Source: Corynespora cassiicola (taxonomy: Eukaryota; Ascomycota; Dothideomycetes; Pleosporales; Corynesporascaceae). Taken from it: a stretch of 64,000 bases of DNA. The notes beneath the pieces are model-generated. The model had not been told where the DNA came from. It ran no database searches and was given only the letters and a program-made list of their open reading frames with translations. The stretch covers positions 6,262,001-6,326,000 of the forward strand of contig JAEUWY010000005.1 of NCBI GenBank assembly GCA_022059125.1. The letters run 5' to 3'. A program made the position numbers and the translations under genes. Shown here in pieces: positions 54,893 through 64,000 of this stretch. Every line of letters begins with the position of its first letter. Position 1 is the first letter of the stretch.

Positions 54893-56456
54893 ATGGCCGA
54901 CGACGCCACCACGTCCGCCGAGGACACGCAAATCACCTTCAACGTCAAGTCTGCAAATGACCAGAAGCACGTCGTCACCGTGCCCTCGAACAGCACCGTC
55001 GCCGACCTCAAGGCCAAGCTCGCGACCTCCGAATACGCCGATATCCCCGCCGAGCGCCAGCGACTGATATACTCGGGCCGCGTGCTCAAGGACCCCGACA
55101 CGCTCGCCAGCGTCAAGATCAAGGACGGCCACACTGTACATCTCGTCAAGGGCGCCGCGAGCAATGCGCGCCAGAATCCCGCAGGTGGAGCCAGCACCAG
55201 TGCTGCGGGCACCAGCCCCGCGCCGCAGGTACCCACCAACATTGCAGCAGGCACCGGAAACAACCCGCTCGCTGGTCTGACCGGTGCACGCTATGCTGGC
55301 TTTCACGGGCTACCCGGTGCAGACATGTTTGGCCCTGACGGAGGTGTAGGTTGCACTACAGGCAGTTGAGTGACACATTTACTGACTCGGTGCAGATGGG
55401 CGCAGGACCCAACCCAGATGCTCTCCTCCAAATGATGGATGACCCCAACTTTCTCTCACAGATGAATGAGGCCATGAACAATCCAGCCGTCATTGAGATG
55501 ATGACGCAGAACCCCATGGTTCGTATCTCCACCGTTTGCGCCCGGTACATTGGCTAACTCGTTGAAAGATCCGCAATAACCCAATGCTCCAGGAGATGAT
55601 AAGGAATCCCGAGATGCGTAGGATGCTCTTCAACCCAGACATGATGCGTATGCAAATGCGCATGCAGCAGGCCATGAACAATGGCGGCTCGAATTTCCCC
55701 GCTCCCGGCGTCACAGATACAACCCCACAAGCAGGAGACCGAGACGGTGCGGCCGGGACGCAGAACGCAACGGGCGCGCAGCAAGACCCATTTGCTGGCA
55801 TGTTTGGAGCTGGCGCCGGTGCGGGTGCAGGTGCGGGTGCCAATCCGTTCGCAAACTTGTTTGGTCAACCAGGCGCAAACCCGTTTGCTCCTCCACCGCA
55901 AAACCAAAACACCACCAACCCGACCAACGCCACACCTGAGACTGGATCCACACAAAACACTGAGGGTGCGCAGAACGCATCATCGCCGCCGCCCCCGAAC
56001 CCTTTCGGTGGCATTTTTGGTGCACCGCCTGGAGGGGATGGAGGCCAGGCAAACCCCCTCGCAGAAATGACTCGTCAGCTAATGCAGAATCCCGAGGCCA
56101 TGCGTTCGGTTATGCAGATGATGGGTGGAGCGAATGGAGGTGCGGGCGCAGGTGCAACTCCCTTTGCTCCGTTCGGAGCAGCCCCACCGTCGACAGGCGC
56201 AACTGGCGGAACCAATAGTCCTCAGCCGAACCCATTCGCCGCTCTATTCGGACCTGGTGGTTTTGGTGCGGGAGGCTTTGGAGCTCCGGCAGCAGCGCCA
56301 CCAGACAACCGGCCTCCGGAGGAAGTGTACGAAGTCCAACTCAGGCAACTAAATGAGATGGGTTTCTACGAGTTTGACCGAAATGTGGCTGCCCTGCGGA
56401 GGAGCGGCGGTAACGTGCAAGGAGCCATCGAGTTCCTCCTCGGAGGGGGTACATGA
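54893..56456 (+). CDS. dsk2: Ubiquilin-like proteasome shuttle factor Dsk2, 487 aa
   Basis: Three exons: 54893-55345, 55396-55518, 55569-56456, all in phase 0. The N-terminal ubiquitin-like domain (about residues 13-88) reads ITFNVKSANDQKHVVTVPS, LIYSGRVLKDPDTLASVKI and HTVHLVKG. STI1-type Met/Asn/Pro helices follow (ALLQMMDDPNFLSQMNEAM, IRNNPMLQEMI, RRMLFNPDMMRMQMRMQ), then Gly/Ala/Pro-Phe-rich linkers with PFAxLFG repeats and a second STI1-like block (EMTRQLMQNPEAMRSVMQMM). The C-terminal UBA domain has LRQLNEMGFYEFDRNVAALRR and ends FLLGGGT. Dsk2 carries ubiquitinated clients to the proteasome. The linker is prone to phase separation in the family. All domains are intact. Confidence 0.95.
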
Positions 56457-56892
56457 GCTGTTTTAGGAGATTTATCTTTAACAGTGCTCAAGTTGGCTGG
56501 CCAGGCGGTGGCGTGTCAGTATAGGCGAGACGGTGCCGGCTATATACAGCGAGCGACCGGCGGGGGAGCAGAGGCGTAACGAATGGTTGGTTGGTTGATA
56601 GATAGATACAGCATGCAGACAATGCAATGCTGCTGAAGCATTGGTCGAGCCGTGAGCTTTTCAAACGGGATTGAGAGGCAAGGCGATATCCTGTTCGAAA
56701 CACATTTGCGAAGAACTACCATTACTCGGCGCAGATATGGAAGTTGAGAGACTCATCACCCATAGGCAAATTCAAAGGCCTGTCAATTTCACTTTGAGCA
56801 TACTTGTGATGGTGGTGATGCTGTGCAGGCTGTATATCCGACTGTATATATAGCAATCTCCTTGCGTACATGCTCGCCGCCCCTGGGTATAT
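56457..56892. other. Intergenic between convergent DSK2 and NPR2
   Basis: 3' ends of two convergent genes; no gene is recognised. TATATA-rich stretches near 56835-56860 could serve 3'-end formation of NPR2 or DSK2. Confidence 0.5.
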
Positions 56893-58700
56893 TCACCGAC
56901 TCACGACCTGGATCTCGCCCACCTGCCTTACCTTTGCCTCGACCACCTTCTCGCTCAACTCGAGCTCGGTGCAAATCTCGTCAAAGCAGTGCATCCCATC
57001 CAAGAACCTGACCAGCGGCAGCCCGCCCGCCCCAATGCCGCCTTCGCGCTCCTCGCCGCCCAACCCATCTAGTCTCGCTATGTCCTCGCCCGCCGCGGCG
57101 ATGCTCGCCTTATGCGGCGCATTCGCGTTTGCGAGCGCCATGGCCATGGAGATCGAGTTGTGGTTCGGACGGCCCGCGGGCGGGGCATCGGGGTCGCGGC
57201 CATGCGTGGGGGACGCAATGGCGGAGGATTGCAGCGAAGTGGGCGGAGCGGGGGGCAGGGCTGCGGCGGAGCCCGAGCTCGTGGACACGGCGTAGCGGTG
57301 CACGCGGTAGAGCAGACCCTTTATGATGCCAAAGGTGATTAGGCGGCGTATGTCGATGCCACGGAGGTTATCCAAGTTCTCGAGGACCCAGTTGCGGAGG
57401 GTGAGGCCCTGGCGGAGCGACGTGTAGAGCGTGATTAGCGTTTCCGGCGTCGCGGTTGGGGAGTCGTCGATTATGGACGGGGTGAGCTTGGGGGCTGCGG
57501 TAGTGCTGGAAGGGGGTGCTCCGTGTGGGGACGTGAGGTCAAAGTCTGCGGCTGTGAGGGTCGAGGGGATGGTCTCGCTGTGGCGCGAGGTTGAGGAGGA
57601 TATGGATGATTTTTCTTCGCGACTGCGTTCGCTTTCGCTGCCGACTTTGATGCTGCTGCGGCCGGTGGGCTTCCAGTGCGGGATGTGTACATAGCGCGCG
57701 CATTCTTCTTGCACGCTTTCGTCCGAAATAAAAGCCCCGATTTCTGCGGTCGGAGCGTATACGGCGCCAAAGCTGAAGATGTCGAGGAGCACTAAACAGC
57801 CGTAGTACACCAGGTGCTGAATGGCTTTGCGCGTGAGCGAGAGATCCGTGTCGGCCAGTTGGGCAATATGGGAGACTGAGTTTATTCCATTGATATGTGG
57901 AAGGATGCGGATAAGGGTTAGATCAGAGGATAGAGGTGATGTCAGAGTGGAAAGCGATATGGTGAGGATCGGAACCTGATGAGGGTGAATAGGTGGCGGA
58001 GGTGGTCGCGTCGGAAAGAGCTTTAGATTGATTGTGTTTGAGTCATCTGGAGCAATATCAACACCCACATAGTCATGTAGGAACCGTTCAGAACTTACCA
58101 ATCGGTATCATGCACTCGGCGTAGTTGTTCAAATCCTCCAACACCATCTCACACAAAGCATAGACTTTGCTTGCTCCCATGCCAGCGGGACCCATCCCAA
58201 AGACCCCCTGGCCACCACCTGTGCCAAATCCCTCGTCCTCCCAGAGGAACAGTTCCTCGCGACTGACAAAACCACCCTGTTCTTCAAGGCCTCGCAATAG
58301 CCTGCCCAGCTTTCTTACAACCTCTCCATAGGCCACCCAGTCTGCGACGCTCTCTTCTACCACGATCGCAAAGTTGAATATAAACTCATTCCTGCTGTAC
58401 TTGCCCTCTCTTATGCAAACGGGGTATCCGAGGACGCGATAGTGGTTGGTGCAAAACGTGAGGAGGCGGTCGCAAAACTGTTGCGTGGGTATCAAGTATG
58501 TCGCTATCGAATCGAAGTCAAAAAGCGGCGTAGAGAGTGCAGAAGGTGACGACGATGGCGTTATGCTGCCTTCGGGGACTTGGTGGAGGACGCGCGAGCC
58601 TGCGGAGGTTAGTGAGGGGTCTATTGGGAAAGAGGGGCAACATGCCCTTTTCATGATGAAAGCGCGTGAAGAAGATTGACTTGATCGCACGCGCGGGCAT
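56893..58700 (-). CDS. npr2: Nitrogen permease regulator 2 (Npr2; SEACIT/GATOR1 subunit), 569 aa
   Basis: Three exons: 58646-58700, 58099-58599, 56893-58046; the sum is 570 codons. The first intron (58600-58645) begins with GC, not GT, and ends ACTAAC...GCAG. The protein reads IKSIFFTRFHHEKGSRVLHQVPEGSITPS, FDFDSIATYLIPTQQFCDRLLTF, RVLGYPVCI, YSRNEFIFNFAIVV (longin-like N-half), LNNYAECMIPIDDSNTINLKLFP, and later LTLIRILPHINGINSVSHIAQLADTD and HLVYYGCLVLLDIF, the winged-helix parts. With Npr3 and Iml1 it restrains TORC1 when amino acids or nitrogen are low. Inserted Ser/Ala-rich loops (about 380-420 and 470-500) are typical in moulds. Vacuolar-surface complex. Confidence 0.93.
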
Positions 58701-59293
58701 CGAGATATCCTACTCGGCAGTCAGGTGTGGAGTTGGTTGAGCTACATAGTGGATGTTGGAGTGCGAGGCCATGACGACGCGGAAGCTGGAGCTTGAAGAA
58801 CCAGTGGTCTGTGCGCCAGCCTATGCGACGCTTGTCGCTTTAAGATTGACGGCCTCTTTACAAGCTTAAGATATCTAATACTATAGCTCATATGAGTATC
58901 CTAATTGAATTCCCTGTGTCTCCTTGGATGCGTTTGCTTCAAAGCTCTTAGGCAGCACCCTCCTGAGAACAATCTGCCCAATACGACCATGCCGTTCGAA
59001 AAGTCAAGGAATGAGGCGTTGGTCCCCCTTCAGATTCGAACCGTGCACATCTGACTGGAATGACAAGAGCCATGTCTGCCTTGTGGATTTCACGTTGCCA
59101 CCCGTCTCCTCATTGGGGCTGGTCAGCCAGCACACCAAAACTTGGCATTGTCAGCCTACTCATTATGAGATGGCTCAGCCACTGCTATTTCCAGTCTGTG
59201 CTCCGGTCCTACCTTCTTCTCGATTACCACTGGTTTTAAGTCGCTTGTATCATACTGCGTAACATCTAGAAGCACTTATGACACGCTGGCACG
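58701..59293. other. Divergent intergenic region
   Basis: Between NPR2 (-) and the ankyrin gene (+). A 112-codon frame at 58924-59262 has no domain. The sequence shifts to lower GC after 58850, marking the change from the housekeeping block to accessory DNA. Confidence 0.45.
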
Positions 59294-62012
59294 ATGGGTG
59301 ATCCCATCTCCACCTTTGGTGTGGCAGCAGGCGCTATCCAGCTAACCGACCTAGCCTTGCGGGCAAGCCGCGAGGCCTACGGCTTCCTTTCGGCAGTTAA
59401 AGATTCGGAACGAGATGTTCGGAATTTGAAATACAGTCAGTATTGAAGTTCTTTGCTACTAGTCTCGACTAACATACAAGAATAGCCTTGCGTGATGTCG
59501 ACTCAAATGTTCGGAGTCTCAGAGAATATGTTTCAAGATTCAGCAAGTCCAAAGCCTCTAGGAATGAGTTTGAAGTACTCCCTGAGGCGATTACTGGGTG
59601 TCTGATCCGATTTCACGATGATATGATTATACTCAAGCAGATGCTGCCGAATAAAGACTCGCCATCATTTATTGACAAGGTCAAATGGGTATATGACAAA
59701 CGAAAGATCGATAACGTTGGGAAAAGGCTTCATGAAAGAAGAGCAGATATTGCTTTGGCCATGTCAATGGTTGGAAGGTGAGTGTATTTTATCGTCAGTG
59801 CAGTAGTCGAGATCTCATGCAATCCAAGGCTTCATGACCTCCATGCTCGTGAGAGCCATTCAGAGTTTAAACGATCATTCGAATCTTCCTATACTTCCTT
59901 ATCGAGGGAAGTCGGCACTCTGGCCTCAGAAGTCCAAAGACATAACTTGGAGCAACATCGTAATCTGCAAAATGTCCATGAAGAACTTGATAACACTCAA
60001 CAGACATTGAAGTCTATTGAGTCCGGAATGTATGACCTGAGATACCGAAGCGATATGTCATCCCCAAACGCAGACGAACTTCCCAGGGTCTTACGTGCAG
60101 AGCTCATTTCTTTTTTCCAGCCACTAATGGGCCAGACCTTGACAAGATCAGATGTGATAAATGAGACGAGAATGCGGCATCTAGAAGAAAAACTTGATCG
60201 TCTTGGCACCATTATAGGTCGCGATCTCAACAATAATGACTGCACCCAAGCAGAAAGTCTGCACCAGCCGGCAAACAGCATAGCCCCTCATTATGAGAAT
60301 TTCGATCGCCAATGGAATGATGAATGGTTTGAGCCTGATATTAGAAATGGAAAAAGTCAATGTCTCTTGCTAGCTGGTTGTGATTTTGGAGAAAGGTCAG
60401 TCTGGATGACATCAACGCAGCGAAACTCGTGGTCCCTTAAGTTGCCATTCGGGACTATCGGTATCAAAACGGAAACTAAAACACGTCGAATGCATGGATC
60501 TATCAGATTTAAAAGCTATCTCTCTCTGCATATACACTTTCGACCAAGTAAATCGTTTGTGTTTGTCCCGGGAGTCTCTATATTCCATGGCCATACCCTG
60601 CGGAACACGGGGCACATCACTCTCTCAGCTTCAATTAACTTCCATAAAATCATCCCATATGATCATCCGGTATGGGAAGTAATTAGGAAAGATGATGTTT
60701 CTGCGCTGCAACAAATGATCCAGTTCGGTAGTGTGGATTTAGGTGCTGAGTTTCCAAACGGATACAAACTCCTCCATGTGAGTCATCACAATTCCCTTCG
60801 TGTTATTTATTTCACATGTTATATTGAGTTTTTTCTGGTCGAAAATAAGTCTAAGGATTTGTACGCGATGGAAAGAGACATAATCTCAGCATGTCGTTGA
60901 CTATGCTTACGACTTCTATTTACTTGCCAAGACCACCTCACTAAAGACAACACTAGTTTGCTGCCTTATTATCAAAGCCTAATATGTGCAAATTTCTGAC
61001 CTCTTACGGCCAGGGCTGGAATGATAGTGAAAAGTGAGTCCTTTAGATGCACCATAACTGCGGCATATCCATGTCAAATTGCTAAAACTTGTGAAGCCAA
61101 TTAAAGCTCACTGCAACTTCTTTGGTCACAATCGGATTTTTGTTACCTCTCAACGTTTTTGATAACTATACTACATACCGCCAAAATCGTGCGCAGATTA
61201 TTGCTCATCTCCGGCAAGAGAATGTTAAACAGGCCTTCCAGCAGTGGTTTCCCCGCTCATATTTTGATGGGGGAAATATATTCGTCGCATTTCAAAACGA
61301 AAGAGCCCATTACTTCAGTGATCTGTATAAGGTCATTGGTGATGAAATTGGACATTTTGTCAACACCGTGGCGTATCGAGGAGGCTGGGATCTGTATGGG
61401 CCAAGTATTTGTTCTCTCAAAATGGTCTCAGAGATGATTGATCATGGGCTAAATCCAAACCTGGATATAAAAGTCAATCATCATAGCATCCCTTCGTTAT
61501 ATGCTGCTATCCGGCTCATGCACTGCACCAACAACTCTAATGGCTCTGTTCAAGGCGGAGGTTATGATGGTACGGATGGAAAAGAAAGAAGAAATGTCGA
61601 GACCTCCAAAAGCGGTCCCCAGCATTCATCAGATGCAGACGATCAAGTCACCCCTTGGTGTATAGTCGTTGCATTGATCCAAGCAGGCGCAGATATTCAT
61701 CATATGGTACCTTGGACCATCGAAGGAGCTCAGAGATGGACGGACATTCAGACCCCATGGTGGTTAGCATCTCAATTAGGCAAGTCAGGTTATTGGCGCG
61801 AGGCTCTATTTGAGTATGGGCTCGACCCAATTTCTACTTGGAGGGAAGATATGAAGCGGCGCAAGCAGGCTTTGCGACTACGTGGTGCATGGAGATCTGG
61901 AATCGATGAACAAATACTTGATCTTCCTTCTTCAACAGGTCTTCGAAACCGATGGTGTCATAGGAAACAGCATAGTTGTTGGGCTATTGGGTACCAAGCC
62001 GAGTGGCATTAG
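59294..62012 (+). CDS. STAND-type N-terminal domain protein with ankyrin-like repeats
   Basis: Exons 59294-59435, 59486-59777, 59829-60777 and 60957-61033 join cleanly in frame; the last part (about 61092-62012) is open but its exact left border is unsure. The start MGDPISTFGVAAGAIQLTDLALRAS is the helical N-terminal domain found on fungal STAND/NLR-like proteins. A coiled, Glu/Lys-rich stalk follows (residues about 145-260), then an unknown all-beta-looking middle (FERSVWMTSTQRNSW). VWEVIRKDDVSALQQMIQFG, YKLLHFAALLSKPNMCKFLTSYG and later SEMIDHGLNPNLDI and VVALIQAGADIHHM are ankyrin-like. No NACHT/NB-ARC loop is present, so this is an NLR-related protein lacking the switch domain. It may act in non-self recognition; that is inference. 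Confidence 0.65.
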
Positions 62013-63213
62013 CTATTTATGTGGTCGTTGTAGAGAGATTTGTCAGGGCGATTGTCCTCGAGTCGCACATGCAAGATTGTTATCTCAGGCATTCCGATTT
62101 CATATTTTCAATTTGGTTCTGTATTGCTGTTCAAAGCTTAGGATATCTGAATTTTGGTCTTACGCTGGGTCACAATTTCGAAAACGCAGACAACAATCAT
62201 CTATTCAGAAGAGGCATCACATTGGGTCCGTGAAACCACTCTTCGCCTCCAAACCACCATCCGCCGCATATAACGAGGCTCCCTACACACCGCCCCCCAA
62301 ACCATCGAACCACCTCCGCGGACCGCCCAAAAACGCATCCCCCACCCCATCACAATCCATCACCTGCACGCCCCTCCCGTCCCCATCACCTCACCGCATC
62401 GCATCGCATCCTCCCCCTGCACGCGGAGCATCCCGCTCCGAGGCCCCAAACCACCGCCTCACACCCCCCCATCCACCGCCGTCCTGCCCTGCGCTGCGCT
62501 CCTCCCGCGCTACCTGTCCGCTGAAAGGCGCTTCGCCGACCAACCACGACCTCGACGGCGCACGGCCCACACGTTCGCCCGTCACGCATGGTCGGTCGAG
62601 GGGAGCGAGGTTCTGACAGGGCGATCTGGCCGCCGATCTTTTGCTGGAGCGCAGCGTACTGGATTCGCTTCGGGGGGGCTGCGGTTGGGGATGGGGAGGG
62701 GGTGGAGTCGCGTAGGTGTGTATAGTAAGTATAGTGAGGCACGGGTATATCACTGCGCACGCTCTGCACACGCAGGACTGCTCGCCGTCCAAGAACCCCG
62801 AGATGCGAATGCCTTGCGTCCGACGGACCAAATGTAAAGCAAGTGTCTGAAAAATATATACAGTAGAATTGAAGGCATCTACCCATCTCCCCAGTGTATC
62901 CGCCCGCTCATCCATGAAAAGCAGAAATGATTCCCCCCCACAAGCTAGCACACATACGCAGCAGAAAGAGCGTTCGCGGAGGAGTCCTCTCGGGTATATC
63001 GCACAAGCAAAGCAAAGCAAAGAAGCCACCCACCTCCACCCCCACCCCACCCCTACCCCACCTCTATTTCCAAAAAGGTGAAAACGAAGCAAAAAAGGTC
63101 AAGGACACTATCATGACCACCATACCCATCATTGTCATCAAGCTCGTGACATCATGGCCGTCTCTCCACAAAAACCAAAAAGGAACATCGTCAAATCCAC
63201 AAGCGCCAGACGA
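62013..63213. other. Intergenic, C-rich low complexity
   Basis: 62260-62600 is a Pro-codon-rich C tract (CCACCCC, CCCCTCC) whose open frames in both strands are artefacts. No gene is recognised. The right end is the 3' region of the partial gene that follows on the minus strand. Confidence 0.45.
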
Positions 63214-64000
63214 TCAAGCATTAATGATGAGATTCCTCTGCCCCGCATCCTCTGGAAAACTCCCAAACACAAACCGATACAAATCCCTCATCCAAGAAAA
63301 CTGCTCACTCCGGCTCATCCACTGCACCGCCCTGCCAATCTCGCTGGCCGTCAGGCGTCGCAGCGGCTGCGTGTGCACGGTGCGGAGCGTCGGATCTGTG
63401 AGCACGAGCTTCTTGTAGTTGTCGAAGAGGGTGGCCTGCCAGGGGATGGAGCCGAACGTGTTGGACGGGAGCGAGCGGATAAAGTCCGGGAGTGGGGTCT
63501 GGCGCGAGTAGCCCGTGTTGATGGCTGCCTTGATGATGAGGCCTTTGAGACGGACGAGGTTGGGGTCTTCGCGGCCGGCAGTCGCTGTCGAGGAGCTGTG
63601 GACAGATTGGGAGGCGTCCGAGTAGGTCGAGAGGTGTGAGGCGGCGGATGACCAGCGGTCGTGGGTACGGGTGAGGCCTGCTTCGGGGCCGAGGATCATG
63701 ATGTTAGGGACGTTGGGTTCTTCTGCGGGGGAGAATTCTTCGCGGTCGTCAAAGATGGTGGTTGGGGTTTCGGGGTGGGTGGGTGCTTGCTGTTGCTTTC
63801 GTATGGATACTGCAGAATGGTAGGATTCGTTGATGCTGGACGAGTTGTAGCTTGACGAGTATCCGGATCTCTCAGATTTCTCCGAGTAGGCGGCCTGTCG
63901 CGACCCAGAGGTGGGGGCGTTTGTGAATGTGTATTGTGACGGGCGCGGGGTGCCGCGTTCTGGTCGCACCTGGGTCCAACCTTCGCGGAATAGGTCGCAT
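63214..64000 (-). CDS. C-terminal part of a conserved fungal protein of unknown role (5' end beyond window)
   Basis: The frame is open from the right window edge (DLFREGWTQVRPERGTPRPSQYTFT) to a stop at 63214, so the gene is cut by the window and no start is seen. The first 130 residues are Ser/Tyr/Gln-rich and look disordered (SGYSSSYNSSSINESYHS). From about residue 140 an ordered domain begins: LVRLKGLIIKAAINTGYS, LPDFIRSLPSNTFGSIPWQ, FDNYKKLVLTDPTLRTVH, AVQWMSRSEQFSWMRDLYRFVFG, ending NLIINA. No membrane segment or catalytic motif is recognised. The conserved-looking C-terminus suggests a real gene; I do not know its family. Confidence 0.7.
   Translation of the reverse strand, partial: CDLFREGWTQVRPERGTPRPSQYTFTNAPTSGSRQAAYSEKSERSGYSSSYNSSSINESYHSAVSIRKQQQAPTHPETPTTIFDDREEFSPAEEPNVPNIMILGPEAGLTRTHDRWSSAASHLSTYSDASQSVHSSSTATAGREDPNLVRLKGLIIKAAINTGYSRQTPLPDFIRSLPSNTFGSIPWQATLFDNYKKLVLTDPTLRTVHTQPLRRLTASEIGRAVQWMSRSEQFSWMRDLYRFVFGSFPEDAGQRNLIINA

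Noticed and set aside
59025..59055. TTCGAACC-type motif on the minus strand resembling a tRNA T arm
   Set aside because: The upstream sequence does not fold into the D and anticodon arms, and the acceptor stem does not pair.
62260..62616. Pro-rich frames on both strands downstream of the ankyrin gene
   Set aside because: C-tract artefacts; no initiation context or domain.

Overview
The window is nuclear DNA from a filamentous ascomycete (Pezizomycotina; the class Dothideomycetes, perhaps Pleosporales, is a guess from gene style). The support is short introns of about 45-70 bases with GT-AG borders and CTAAC-like branch sites, compact gene spacing, and fungus-specific families: a HET-domain protein, a PTH11-like receptor, fungal aminoglycoside-phosphotransferase-like proteins, an ankyrin protein with a STAND-type N-terminus, and a MUP1-type permease. 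No rRNA, tRNA, CRISPR array or intact transposon was recognised. Most exon structures below were built by hand from splice signals, and the frames close across the joins in the main models.

Layout. 0.6-8.6 kb: a conserved protein of unknown role, a Cys/His-rich protein (-) and two tandem APH-like paralogues. 8.6-14.7 kb: gene-poor, with a HET-domain gene (-) and a GC-rich stretch. 14.7-24.3 kb: UBA4 (+), a PTH11-like membrane protein (-), SLX9 (+) and a PAF-acetylhydrolase-like protein (+). 25-45 kb is a dense housekeeping block: a bZIP factor, TOA1 (TFIIA large subunit), RAD1 (9-1-1 clamp), OST5 (very small, four exons), GCN5 (SAGA acetyltransferase), RPB1 (largest Pol II subunit) and SWD1 (COMPASS). 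45-50.8 kb is an accessory island of broken genes: a reading frame cut by one stop codon, two decayed protein-kinase-like genes, and between them the C-terminal exon of a trypsin-like peptidase. 50.9-58.7 kb: a methionine-type permease, a quinone oxidoreductase, DSK2 (ubiquilin) and NPR2 (SEACIT/GATOR1). 59.3-62 kb: the STAND-N/ankyrin gene. The last gene (-) runs off the right edge.

Several housekeeping genes share themes. TOA1, GCN5, RPB1 and SWD1 all serve Pol II transcription and its chromatin marks, and RPB1 and SWD1 are divergent from one 0.8 kb spacer. OST5 and GCN5 are divergent from only 229 bases. NPR2 and the MUP1-like permease both relate to nitrogen or amino-acid supply. The accessory genes (HET, STAND-N/ankyrin, kinase and peptidase relics, APH-like pair) are of the kind found in variable, self/non-self-related parts of fungal genomes.
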